64,000 nt of DNA from an uncultured Rhodoferax sp. (GTDB lineage Bacteria; Pseudomonadota; Gammaproteobacteria; Burkholderiales; Burkholderiaceae_C), in contig NZ_CAMIHB010000013.1 in assembly GCF_946221635.1 (NCBI RefSeq), positions 47,364-111,363 of the forward strand, given 5' to 3'. Numbering within the stretch: position 1 is the first letter of the stretch; each line of letters begins with the position of its first letter. The notes under the pieces are model-generated. The model had not been told where the DNA came from, did no database searches, and saw nothing but the letters and a program-made list of their open reading frames with translations. Below, piece after piece: positions 8,921-17,495 of the stretch. Made by a program: the position numbers and the translations under genes.

Positions 8921-11900
8921 GTGAAAATCCAACAACTCGTCATCGCCTGCGGCCTGGCCGCCTCTGCCTGGAGTGCCCAGGCCCTCCAAATCGTCAGCCT
9001 CTCCCCCCAGGGCGAGATTGCCCAGGTGCGGCAGGTCGTCGCCAAGTTTGACGACAGCGCCGTCAACTTTGGCGACCCCAAGGCCGAAGCCCCGCTGACC
9101 CTGAGCTGCAGCGACGCCCAGGTCACCAAGGGCACGGGCCGCTGGGTCAACGACCGTGTCTGGGCCTTCGACTTTGACAACGACCTGCCGCCCGGCATCA
9201 GCTGTACCGTGCAGGCCAAGCCAGGCTTCAAATCACCCAAAGGCTCTGACCTAACGGGCGCGAGCAGCTACAAATTCAATAGCGGCGGCCCCTTCGTTCA
9301 AAGCGTGCGCCCTTACTCCGGCAGCCGCATCGACGAGGAACAATTTTTCACCCTGCGCCTGAACGGCGCCGCCACCCTGGAGAGCCTGCAGGCCAATGTG
9401 TGGTGCGCGGTGGAAGGCTTGGGCGAACGTGTCGCCATCCGGCTGATCAGCGGCAAAGAGCGCGAGGGCCTGCTGAAAGCCCAGGGCATGGAAGCCGAAG
9501 CCAAGGCCAATCCCTTGGCCATCGTTACCCTGGCCTGCAACCGCACGCTGTCATCCTCTGCCAAAGTGCAGTTGGTGTACGGCAAGGGCGTTGCCACACC
9601 GGGGCGCGGCGGTGCAGCAGCCGGTATTCCCAACAGCGTGGAGAAGCGTTTTGGCTTCCAGGTGCGCGAGCCTTTTGCCGCCAGCTTCAGTTGCGAGCGC
9701 GAGAACGCCCAGAGCGCGTGCCTGCCCATACGTCCCATGACGCTGAGCTTCAACGCGCCCGTGCCCGTGAAGCTGTTGCAAGGCATACGCCTGATCGGTG
9801 GCAAGCAAAGCATCAAACCCAATCTGCAGGAGCAGGACGGAGAAGGCGACGCCGTGGTGCAAGCCATCCAATTTGAGGCACCGCTGCCGGAGCAAACCGA
9901 CTTCACCATCGAGCTGCCCAAGGGGTTCAAGGACGCTTCCGGCCGCACCTTGCGCAATGCCGACAGCTTCCCGCTCAAGACGGCCACCGCGGCCATGCCG
10001 CCGCTCGCCAAATTCGCGGCGGCGCCCTTCGGCATCGTGGAGCGCTTTGCAGAACCCAACGGCGTCGCCCTGCTGCCGGTCACGCTGCGCAATGTGGAGG
10101 CCGCGCTCAAACTGCAGGGGCTCAATGCCGAGCAGGCCCGCGCCTCCAATGGCAAGGTCAGCACCCTGCAACCCAACACCGATGCGGACATCATTGCCTG
10201 GTACAAGAAGGTCGAGCAGTACAACGGCTCCGTGGTCAAACGCAAGCTCGCCGCGCGCGACACGCAAGCGCCCTTGCCCGCCGCGCTGGATACCTCGGAG
10301 CGCGACTACGTGCAGACCCGCATGGTCTCGCTGCTGGCCAAGCAGGCGCAGGCCAAGACGCTGGACCTGCCCAAGCCCCAATCCAACGACCCACGTCCCT
10401 TTGAAGTGGTCGGCATCCCGCTGACGCCCGGCTTCCATGTGGTGGAGATTGCCTCGCAAAAGCTGGGCAGCAGCCTGCTGGATGAGCGCCATGGCGTCAA
10501 CCGGACCATGTATGTGCGCACCGCAGCCCTGGTCACCAACCTGGGTGTGCACTTCAAGCTGGGCCGCGAGAACGCCCTGGCCTGGGTCACCACGCTGGAC
10601 AAGGGCACACCCGTTGCCGGCGCCCAGGTGCGCGTGTCCGATTGCCGCGGCAAGGAAGTAGCCGCCGGAATCACCGACACCCAAGGCGTGGTGCGCCTGC
10701 AGGGCATTGATCCACAGCCCCCCAGCTGCCAGTCCGAAGACAACTACAGCCAAGCCTACTTCGTGAGTGCCCGTGCCAACCAACCCGCCGGCGACGGCAA
10801 AGGCATGGTGCAGGACCTGGCCTTCACCTGGAGCGACTGGAACCGCGGCATCGAGCCCTGGCGCTTCAATGTGCCGACCAGCCGCGAACGCCAGCCCGAC
10901 GAAGTCGCCCACACCGTCTTCGACCGCACCCTGCTGCGGGCCGGCGAGACCGTGTCCATGAAGCACCTGCTGCGCACACAGACCAGCCAGGGCTTCGGTC
11001 TCTCCAGCGTGGAGCCCAACGAACTCGCCATCACCCATCTGGGCAGCGGCCAGCAGTACACCCAGCCGCTGACCTGGCGCAAGACGGCCACCGGCGGCGT
11101 CAGCGCCACCAGCAGCTTCTCCATCCCCCCGGCGGCCAAGCTGGGTGTCTACCAGGTGGAGCTGCGCAATGGCCGCAACGGCAACAGCTTTGCCACCGGC
11201 CAGTTCCGCGTCGAAGAGTTCCGCCTGCCGGTGTTGGAAGGCCGCGTCACGCCCACCGAGAAGAAGGCGCTGGTGAATGTGGACAAGGTGCCCGTGGATG
11301 TGCAGATCAATTACGTCGCAGGCGGCGGTGCGGTGAACCTGCCGGTGCGCGTGTCGGCCCTGGTACGCGGCAAATACCTCAGCTTTGCAGACTTCAGCGA
11401 GTTCAACTTTTCGCCACCGCAAGGCAACCAGCAGACCAGCAGCGGCGAAGGCGAGGAAGACGCCAACGCGGGCAGTGATGCGCGCGTGATTGCCGACAAG
11501 CTACCCATCACGCTGGACAAGAGTGGCGCCGGCAAAGTGGCCATCGACAAGGTGCCCAAGAGCAAGCAGCCGCAAGACCTGCTGCTGGAAGCCACCTACT
11601 CCGACCCGAATGGCGAGGTGCAAACCATCCGCAGCACGCAGACGCTGTGGCCCGCCGCGGTGGTGGCCGGCATCAAGACCGAGGGCTGGGTATCGAGCAG
11701 CCAGAAGATCAAGTTCCAGGCGCTGGCGCTGGACCTGAGCGGCAAGCCGCAGGAAGGCGTGGCGCTGGAAGTCAAAGCCACCGCCCGCATCACCACCACC
11801 ACGCGCAAGCGCATGGTGGGCGGCTTCTACACCTACGACAACAAGACCAGCACCAAGGAACTGGGCAGCGTGTGCAGCGGCAAAAGCGATGCACGCGGCC

Positions 11901-14900
11901 TGCTGCTGTGCGAGACAGCGCTGGGCGAGCCCGGCCAGGTGGAGCTGGTGGTGACCGCCAAGGACAGCAACGGCAACAGCATCCAGGCCGCATCCTCGGT
12001 GTACGTCACCAAACAAGGCGAGCTGTGGTTTGGCGGCGAGAACACCGACCGTATCGACCTGCTGCCCGAGAAGAAAAGTTACCAACCCGGTGAGACGGCC
12101 AAATTCCAGGTGCGCATGCCCTTCCGCTTCGCCACCGCCCTGGTGGCGGTGGAGCGCGAAGGCGTGCTGCAAACCGAAGTGGTGCAGCTCAACGGGCAAG
12201 ACCCGACCCTCAGCCTGAAGATCCAGGACGGCTGGGGACCCAATGTGTACGTGAGCGCGCTGGTGCTGCGCGGCCGCCTGCGCGAGGTGCCGTGGTACAG
12301 CTTCTTCACCTGGGGCTACAAGGCCCCGCGCGAGTGGTGGACCAGCTTCTGGTACGAGGGGCGTGAATACGTGGCCCCCACTGCGCTGGTGGATTTGAGC
12401 AAGCCCGCCTTCCGTCTGGGCGTGGCCGAGATCCGTGTGGGCACCAAGGCCCACCAGCTCGACGTAAGCGTGAAGGCCGACAAGGAAAGCTACGCCGTGC
12501 GCGGCAAGGCGCAGGTGACCATCAGCGTAAAGCTGCCCAACGGCCAGCCGGCGGCTGGTGCCGAAGTGGCCCTGGCCGCCGTGGACCAGGCCCTGCTGGA
12601 GCTCATGCCCAATAACAGCTGGAATCTGCTGGATGCCATGCTGCAGCGGCGCAGCTGGGGCGTGGAAACGTCCACCGCGCAGATGGAAATCATTGGCCGG
12701 CGCCACTACGGCCGCAAGGCCGTGGCGCCTGGCGGCGGCGGCGGGCACAGCGGCGCGCGTGAGCTGCTGGAAACCCTGCTGCTGTGGAACCCCAGCGTGA
12801 AGCTCGACGCCAACGGTCAGGCCGTAGTCACCGTGCCGCTGAACGACGCGCTCACCACCTTCAAGATCGTGGCCGTGGCCGATGCCTCCACTGGTATGTT
12901 TGGTACCGGTAGCACCAGCATCCGCGCCACGCAGGATTTGCAGATCATCAGCGGCCTGCCACCGCTGGTGCGCGAGGACGACCAGTTCCGTGCCCAGCTG
13001 ACCCTGCGCAACACCACCAAGCAGGCCATGAAGGTGCTGGTGACGCCGCGCGCCACGCTGCTGGATCTGCAACCACAAACCGTCGACATCCCGGCTGGCG
13101 ATGCCCGCGAAGTGGCCTGGAACGTGACTGCGCCGGCCCAACTGGCGCTGACACGCAACGAAGCGATCCTGTGGGAGATCGAGGCCAAGGACACGATCAG
13201 TGGTGCCAAGGATGCGCTGAAGGCGCGCCAGCGCATCGTGCCCGCTGTTCCATTGACGGTGCAGCAGGCCACGCTGGTGCAGATTGACGGGCCCTTCACG
13301 CTGGACGTGAACGCTCCAGCCGACGCCCTGCCTGGCCGTGGTGGACTCAAGATGTCGTTGCAGCCCAAGCTGGCGGAAGGCCTTCCGGGTGTGAAGGACT
13401 GGTTTGCCAACTACCCCTTCATTTGCCTGGAGCAGAAAACCAGCAAGAGCGTGGGCCTGCGCGACGGCAAGCTGTGGCAGACCGTGGCCACGCAAATCCC
13501 CAGCTACCTGGACAGCGATGGTTTGGCCAGTTACTTCCCGCCACGCGATGGCGAGGCCAACCGCGGCAGCGACACGCTGACCGCCTACCTGCTGGCCGCC
13601 ACGCATGAAGCGTCCAGCATCAACCCTGCCTTTGCACTAAGCGACGAGATTCGCGCGCCCATGGAGCGCGGCCTGATCGCCTTTGTGGAAGGCCGCATCC
13701 AGCGCGATTTCTGGAGCCCGCGCAAGGACCTGGACATGCGCAAGCTGGCCGCCATCGAAGCGCTGTCGCGCTACGGCAAGGCCCAGGGCCGCATGGTGGG
13801 CAGCATCACCATTGCACCCAACCAGTGGCCCACGCACACGGTGATTGACTGGCTGAACATCCTCAAACGCGTGAACGATGTGCCAGAGCGCGACAAACGG
13901 ATTGCCGAGGCCAACCAGATCCTGCGAAGCCGCATCAGCTACCAAGGCACCAAGATGATCTTCAGCAGCGAGAAGGACGACTACTGGTGGTGGCTGATGC
14001 AAAACGGCGACGTCAACACCGCGCGCCTGATCCTGGCCGTCATGGACGACCCGGCCTGGAAGGACGACATGGGCCGCCTGGCCAACGGCTTCATCAGCCG
14101 CCAGCAGAACGGCGCCTGGCACACCACCACAGCCAACCTGTGGGGCGGCCTGGCACTGGAGAAATTCAGCGCCAAGTTTGAAGCCGTGCCCGTAGCGGGC
14201 ACGACCAAGGCATCCATGAGCACGGGCGCGGCCAGCGTGGACTGGAGCAAGGTCGAGCGCATCAAGACCACTGATGCGTCGGGTGCCGCGCACCAGACCA
14301 CCATGTTTGGCGCGCCCGCTTCGCCGGGCAACCTGCGGAACAACACCATGTTCCTGCCCTGGGGCAATACGGCCGCCAAGGACACGCTCAACGTGACCCA
14401 CCAGGGCGCGGGCAAGCCCTGGCTCACACTGCAATCGGTGGCTGCGGTGCAGCTGAAGGCACCCTTCTTTGCGGGCTACCAGATCAAGAAGACAGTGACT
14501 CCGGTGGAACAGGCCAACAAGAGCCTGCCCTCAGGCAGCTACACGCGCGGTGACGTGCTGCGCATCAGCATCGAGGTGAACGCCAGCGCCGACATGACCT
14601 GGGTCGCGATCACCGACCCCGTGCCCGGCGGCGCCACGATTCTGGGCAGCGGCCTGGGCCGCGACAGCGAGATCGCCACGCAGGGCGAGAAGAAGGAAGG
14701 CTACGGCTGGGCCGCGTTCGAAGAACGCAGCTTCGAGTCCTTCCGCAGCTACTACGAGTACCTGCCCAAGGGCGTGGTGAAGATGGAATACACCATCCGC
14801 CTCAACAACGTCGGCGAGTTCTCGCTGCCGCCCTCACGCGTGGAGGCGATGTACGCGCCGGAGATGTTTGGGGAGGCGCCGAATGCGCGGGTGAAGGTAG

Positions 14901-14914
14901 AGGCGGCGAAGTAA
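8921..14914 (+). CDS. Large bacterial alpha-2-macroglobulin (YfhM-like)
   Basis: A predicted periplasmic protease-trapping protein of 1997 residues, longer than Escherichia coli YfhM (about 1650). It starts at GTG 8921 behind AGGGAG and carries a signal peptide (VIACGLAASAWSAQA). I see no lipobox cysteine, so it is probably soluble. MG-type domains fill the first two thirds. A central A2M region contains LWNPSVKLDANGQ and PLNDALTTFKIVAVADAST, and the thioester motif C1502-L-E-Q1505 lies in YPFICLEQ. Residues about 1250-1290 hold a glycine-rich bait-like stretch. The family is normally encoded next to pbpC, which here lies about 3.7 kb downstream beyond six other genes. A possible degenerate interspersed repeat encodes residues 107-121. 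Confidence 0.95.
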   Translation: MKIQQLVIACGLAASAWSAQALQIVSLSPQGEIAQVRQVVAKFDDSAVNFGDPKAEAPLTLSCSDAQVTKGTGRWVNDRVWAFDFDNDLPPGISCTVQAKPGFKSPKGSDLTGASSYKFNSGGPFVQSVRPYSGSRIDEEQFFTLRLNGAATLESLQANVWCAVEGLGERVAIRLISGKEREGLLKAQGMEAEAKANPLAIVTLACNRTLSSSAKVQLVYGKGVATPGRGGAAAGIPNSVEKRFGFQVREPFAASFSCERENAQSACLPIRPMTLSFNAPVPVKLLQGIRLIGGKQSIKPNLQEQDGEGDAVVQAIQFEAPLPEQTDFTIELPKGFKDASGRTLRNADSFPLKTATAAMPPLAKFAAAPFGIVERFAEPNGVALLPVTLRNVEAALKLQGLNAEQARASNGKVSTLQPNTDADIIAWYKKVEQYNGSVVKRKLAARDTQAPLPAALDTSERDYVQTRMVSLLAKQAQAKTLDLPKPQSNDPRPFEVVGIPLTPGFHVVEIASQKLGSSLLDERHGVNRTMYVRTAALVTNLGVHFKLGRENALAWVTTLDKGTPVAGAQVRVSDCRGKEVAAGITDTQGVVRLQGIDPQPPSCQSEDNYSQAYFVSARANQPAGDGKGMVQDLAFTWSDWNRGIEPWRFNVPTSRERQPDEVAHTVFDRTLLRAGETVSMKHLLRTQTSQGFGLSSVEPNELAITHLGSGQQYTQPLTWRKTATGGVSATSSFSIPPAAKLGVYQVELRNGRNGNSFATGQFRVEEFRLPVLEGRVTPTEKKALVNVDKVPVDVQINYVAGGGAVNLPVRVSALVRGKYLSFADFSEFNFSPPQGNQQTSSGEGEEDANAGSDARVIADKLPITLDKSGAGKVAIDKVPKSKQPQDLLLEATYSDPNGEVQTIRSTQTLWPAAVVAGIKTEGWVSSSQKIKFQALALDLSGKPQEGVALEVKATARITTTTRKRMVGGFYTYDNKTSTKELGSVCSGKSDARGLLLCETALGEPGQVELVVTAKDSNGNSIQAASSVYVTKQGELWFGGENTDRIDLLPEKKSYQPGETAKFQVRMPFRFATALVAVEREGVLQTEVVQLNGQDPTLSLKIQDGWGPNVYVSALVLRGRLREVPWYSFFTWGYKAPREWWTSFWYEGREYVAPTALVDLSKPAFRLGVAEIRVGTKAHQLDVSVKADKESYAVRGKAQVTISVKLPNGQPAAGAEVALAAVDQALLELMPNNSWNLLDAMLQRRSWGVETSTAQMEIIGRRHYGRKAVAPGGGGGHSGARELLETLLLWNPSVKLDANGQAVVTVPLNDALTTFKIVAVADASTGMFGTGSTSIRATQDLQIISGLPPLVREDDQFRAQLTLRNTTKQAMKVLVTPRATLLDLQPQTVDIPAGDAREVAWNVTAPAQLALTRNEAILWEIEAKDTISGAKDALKARQRIVPAVPLTVQQATLVQIDGPFTLDVNAPADALPGRGGLKMSLQPKLAEGLPGVKDWFANYPFICLEQKTSKSVGLRDGKLWQTVATQIPSYLDSDGLASYFPPRDGEANRGSDTLTAYLLAATHEASSINPAFALSDEIRAPMERGLIAFVEGRIQRDFWSPRKDLDMRKLAAIEALSRYGKAQGRMVGSITIAPNQWPTHTVIDWLNILKRVNDVPERDKRIAEANQILRSRISYQGTKMIFSSEKDDYWWWLMQNGDVNTARLILAVMDDPAWKDDMGRLANGFISRQQNGAWHTTTANLWGGLALEKFSAKFEAVPVAGTTKASMSTGAASVDWSKVERIKTTDASGAAHQTTMFGAPASPGNLRNNTMFLPWGNTAAKDTLNVTHQGAGKPWLTLQSVAAVQLKAPFFAGYQIKKTVTPVEQANKSLPSGSYTRGDVLRISIEVNASADMTWVAITDPVPGGATILGSGLGRDSEIATQGEKKEGYGWAAFEERSFESFRSYYEYLPKGVVKMEYTIRLNNVGEFSLPPSRVEAMYAPEMFGEAPNARVKVEAAK
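9241..9283 (-). repeat. Possible degenerate interspersed repeat (R8) inside the macroglobulin gene
   Basis: The minus strand reads GCTAT-N7-GTAGC followed by TGCTCGCGC, close to the conserved half of the interspersed family, and ends TCAGAGCC. The second half is shorter and poorly matched. It uses locally uncommon codons (CTA, AAT). It is listed as tentative because the encoded FNSGGP also fits family conservation. Confidence 0.35.
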
Positions 14915-14969
14915 TCGAGATGAACCCAATGTCCAAAATAAATTGCTGACTATCCATAAGAGACACAAC

Positions 14970-15407
14970 ATGCGCTTTCTGCTCTATGTTTTCTGCCTGC
15001 TTGCGCTGTTCGGCTGCGCGTCCAGCAGCGTCACCTACCGCGACGCCCCATCTGTAGATGGCAATACAGCGACCATTTATATCTATCGTCCTCAGAAATT
15101 TCTTCTCGGAGCGTATGACGCACGTTTGGCGATTGATGGAGAAAATGCAATCAAACTCGGCGGCGGGGCGTATACCTACGTGCGTGTCAGTGAAGGATGC
15201 CACCGCATTGAACTGTCATGGCCGTATGGCGCAAGTCTCGGCCATAAGGCGGACTTGGACGTTTGCGTGCAAGGCCAGGACTCCCGCTATGTGCGCATAG
15301 AAGGCCTCAATGTGGTTTCATGGCGCCTTCAGCTCATTGGCCGGACAGAGGCACTTCCTGAAATCAGCACAGCCACCTACGAGCCGGCAGGTGGGGCATC
15401 CAAGTAG
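14970..15407 (+). CDS. Putative lipoprotein (DUF2846-like)
   Basis: The product is 145 residues from ATG 14970. The signal peptide ends in a lipobox, LALFGC, with the lipidated cysteine at about residue 19. The mature part (TIYIYRPQKFLLGAYDARLAI, then the glycine-rich KLGGGAYTYVRV) resembles DUF2846 lipoproteins, whose function is unknown. It follows the macroglobulin by 55 bp and may be co-transcribed. Codon usage is visibly more AT-rich than in neighbours (ACCATTTATATC, GAAAATGCAATC), which suggests later acquisition. The family assignment comes from pattern memory and is moderately sure; the lipoprotein nature is clear. Confidence 0.75.
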   Translation: MRFLLYVFCLLALFGCASSSVTYRDAPSVDGNTATIYIYRPQKFLLGAYDARLAIDGENAIKLGGGAYTYVRVSEGCHRIELSWPYGASLGHKADLDVCVQGQDSRYVRIEGLNVVSWRLQLIGRTEALPEISTATYEPAGGASK

Positions 15408-15425
15408 GATTGATCCAAACCTGCG

Positions 15426-15893
15426 CTAGGCTTGCACCATCACCTCACCAAACCTGAGGTGGTGCAAGCTCTCCCGCAGTATCACCATCGCCGCATAAAA
15501 CTCTGGCGCAGTAGGCAAAGCCTCCTGCCCGCTGGGTCGCCCTTGACTGACCATGGCGAGGCGGTTGAAGAGGTCTTCCACATCGTCCAGGCTCCATTGC
15601 AGCTCAGCACCCGGCGCAGCGCCCACGCCTTGCAGAATCAAGGCCGCGCCCGCCCCGCGCAATAGCAACTGCTCGTTGCGCACCAGCTTCGCAGCCAGTG
15701 GCATCACTACATCTTCGGTCTGCTCGATCGCGTGCTCAATGTCCAGGGGCGTGGGCGGTGTGTGGCGCATCCACTGGCGGGCCAGCGATGCAGTGCCCAG
15801 CGGCAGTTCTTGTTGCAGAACAACGCGGCCGCCTTCGGTGCACAGCACCGTGCTGGTCTCGGCCCCAAGCTGAAATGTGGTCTCTACGGTCAT
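15426..15893 (-). CDS. Hypothetical protein coupled to a TetR regulator
   Basis: The product is 155 residues from ATG 15893, which overlaps the TGA of the upstream TetR gene (ATGA, 15890-15893), so the two are translationally coupled. No membrane segment or signal peptide is seen. A beta-rich N-terminus (FQLGAETSTVLCTEGGRVVL) is followed by helices with acidic patches (ELQWSLDDVEDLFNRLA). I do not recognize a family or catalytic motif. Coupling to the regulator suggests a co-factor or co-sensor role, but that is only inference. It converges on the lipoprotein gene with an 18-bp gap. Confidence 0.65.
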   Translation of the reverse strand: MTVETTFQLGAETSTVLCTEGGRVVLQQELPLGTASLARQWMRHTPPTPLDIEHAIEQTEDVVMPLAAKLVRNEQLLLRGAGAALILQGVGAAPGAELQWSLDDVEDLFNRLAMVSQGRPSGQEALPTAPEFYAAMVILRESLHHLRFGEVMVQA

Positions 15894-16519
15894 AACGCAT
15901 CCTTGCTTCGCAAACCTTCCAGCATGGCGATCAGGCATTGCCGCGTATCCGCCAGCGCGTCCTGCACGCCCGCCTCGTCGCCCGGCAAAGAGTCCATGCC
16001 GCCGTACAGCGCGCCCAACACAATGCGCGCCAACCGCTCCGCGTCATGTCTCCGAAAAATGCCGTGCACCTGCAGGTCGGCAATGTTGGCCCGCATGGTG
16101 CCCAAGCCCTGGCGCTGCCGGATTTCGCCCCACTGCGCGCCCAGCACCGCTGGCGCATCCACCAGCATGAGGCGGCGCAGCGGCGCGTTGGTGCCGGCTT
16201 GCAGCACAGTGTCGATGGAAGCCAGAAACGCATCCCAGGCGCCGCCGCCGTCGGCTATGACGGCGCGGCGCGCAGCGAAGGCCTGCTGCACCAGCGCCGC
16301 ATCCACCTGCTCCACCACGGCGGCAAACAGGCCTTTCTTGTCACCATAGTGGTGGTACAGCGCGCCCACGGTCACACCGGCGTCGGCGCAGATGCTGCCG
16401 ACCGGCGCTTTCTCGTAGCCCTGCTCGCTGAACCAGCGCAGCGCGGCGCGCTGCAACGCGGCCTGCGTGGCACTGGCGTTTTCTTTGCGGCCATCGCGTT
16501 TTGTTTGGATTTCAGCCAT
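15890..16519 (-). CDS. TetR/AcrR-family transcriptional regulator
   Basis: The product is 209 residues. The N-terminal HTH (about residues 18-62) reads ALRWFSEQGYEKAPVGSICA then AGVTVGALYHHYGDKKGLF, the typical TetR form. The C-terminal ligand domain is helical and not assignable to a known inducer. It is divergent from a DUF1304 membrane protein gene, and a perfect palindrome (16554-16570) sits in the 86-bp gap, so the regulator most likely represses that gene and itself. Its own downstream partner is the coupled 155-residue unknown protein. Confidence 0.92.
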   Translation of the reverse strand: MAEIQTKRDGRKENASATQAALQRAALRWFSEQGYEKAPVGSICADAGVTVGALYHHYGDKKGLFAAVVEQVDAALVQQAFAARRAVIADGGGAWDAFLASIDTVLQAGTNAPLRRLMLVDAPAVLGAQWGEIRQRQGLGTMRANIADLQVHGIFRRHDAERLARIVLGALYGGMDSLPGDEAGVQDALADTRQCLIAMLEGLRSKDAL

Positions 16520-16553
16520 GGGTAACGTGGGAGACAGCGGGTTTCTTTACAAA

Positions 16554-16570
16554 CATAACGTGATTATGTA
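16554..16570. promoter_or_regulatory. Candidate TetR operator
   Basis: A perfect inverted repeat ACATAA-CGTGA-TTATGT lies between the TetR gene start (16519) and the DUF1304 gene start (16606). TetR-type operators are usually palindromes in exactly such divergent gaps. Confidence 0.6.
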
Positions 16571-16605
16571 TTCTCCGACTCATTCCATCAACCCGAGACA
16601 TTCCC

Positions 16606-16965
16606 ATGCACATCCTCGCCCTGGTCCTCATTGCCCTGGTCTGCCTGATCCATATTTACATCTTTTTGCTGGAGACCGTGCTCTACAAGAGCCGTGGCGT
16701 AAAGACCTTCGGTATCCCCCCCGCCGAAGTGGAATCCCGCAAAGCCGCCATGTCCAACCAGGGTTGCTACAACGGATTTTTGGCCGCGGCCTGTCTGCTG
16801 GGCCTGGTCTACCCCGACCCGGCCATTGCCAAGGCCTTTGCCGTGTTCGGTTTGGCTTGCGTAGCGGTGGCGGGCATCTGGGGCGCGGTGACGGTGATGA
16901 AGCGCATCCTCTACATCCAGACCGTACCTGCGGTGCTGGGACTGACCGCGCTGTACCTGCTCTGA
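16606..16965 (+). CDS. DUF1304 family inner-membrane protein
   Basis: The product is 119 residues with four hydrophobic segments (starting ILALVLIALVCLIHIYIFLL, then NGFLAAACLLGLVY, AVFGLACVAVAGIWG and AVLGLTALYLL). The conserved cytoplasmic loop KTFGIPPAEVESRKAAMSNQ, with the following GCYNG, is characteristic of DUF1304. The function of the family is unknown. Divergence from a TetR regulator with a palindromic operator in between suggests inducible expression, as for small efflux or stress proteins. That role is inference. Confidence 0.88.
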   Translation: MHILALVLIALVCLIHIYIFLLETVLYKSRGVKTFGIPPAEVESRKAAMSNQGCYNGFLAAACLLGLVYPDPAIAKAFAVFGLACVAVAGIWGAVTVMKRILYIQTVPAVLGLTALYLL

Positions 16966-16972
16966 TCTGACG

Positions 16973-17001
16973 GGCGCTGACTGCGGTGCGCAGCTAGCGC
17001 C
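16973..17001. terminator. Possible terminator hairpin between convergent genes
   Basis: GGCGCT and AGCGCC enclose an inner CTGC/GCAG pair, giving an imperfect stem-loop right after the DUF1304 stop and before the stop of the convergent secreted-protein gene. There is no U-tract, so it is a weak candidate. Confidence 0.35.
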
Positions 17002-17010
17002 TCAGTTCCC

Positions 17011-17436
17011 TCAATTCCATTTGCACCCGGTTTCGGTATACGCCGCGTTGTCTTGCGCGAACGCGATTTCCTTGCCGGTGCGCCGGTTCTTGTAGTCAAA
17101 GCCATAGACATTGGCGCCCTGGGTGGTGATGCGGTACTCCCCCGCTATCTGCCCATCCACCACCTCCAGCCACACCGATTCAAACTCCATCGGACGACCG
17201 GGTGCTGTCTCGGAGGCCGAGGTGGTATGCAGCACCAGCGAAATGGGCTGCTTGGCGCCCTTGTATTTCACGTAGCTCGCCGACCAGTTGCTTTTGCCTT
17301 CTGAAAACAAACGCCATTCCAGCCGGATGGGTTTGCTCCCGCTGGTGGCCATACAACGGAAGTCGACCGACACCGACTCGGCAGCCTGTGCCGACACAAA
17401 CAGGGCCATCAAGGGGGCAATAAGCAATGCGCGCAT
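17011..17436 (-). CDS. Small secreted hypothetical protein
   Basis: The product is 141 residues from ATG 17436, chosen because it starts directly at a standard signal peptide (MRALLIAPLMALFVSAQA, cleavage after AQA). The mature domain appears beta-rich with two cysteines (FRCMATSG and a C-terminal ETGCKWN) that could form one disulfide joining the ends. No family is recognized. It lies 59 bp downstream of the Old Yellow Enzyme gene on the same strand and may share its transcript. Periplasmic location is the only functional statement I can support. Confidence 0.65.
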   Translation of the reverse strand: MRALLIAPLMALFVSAQAAESVSVDFRCMATSGSKPIRLEWRLFSEGKSNWSASYVKYKGAKQPISLVLHTTSASETAPGRPMEFESVWLEVVDGQIAGEYRITTQGANVYGFDYKNRRTGKEIAFAQDNAAYTETGCKWN

Positions 17437-17495
17437 GAAATATCCGTATCCAAAGACAGCAGCCCCGACCATCCTTCTGGCCAGCTGCTACAGGT

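Noticed and set aside
9551..13606. Large minus-strand open frames opposite the macroglobulin gene
   Set aside because: They are His/Gln/Gly-rich, have no recognizable domain and mirror the plus-strand codon bias.
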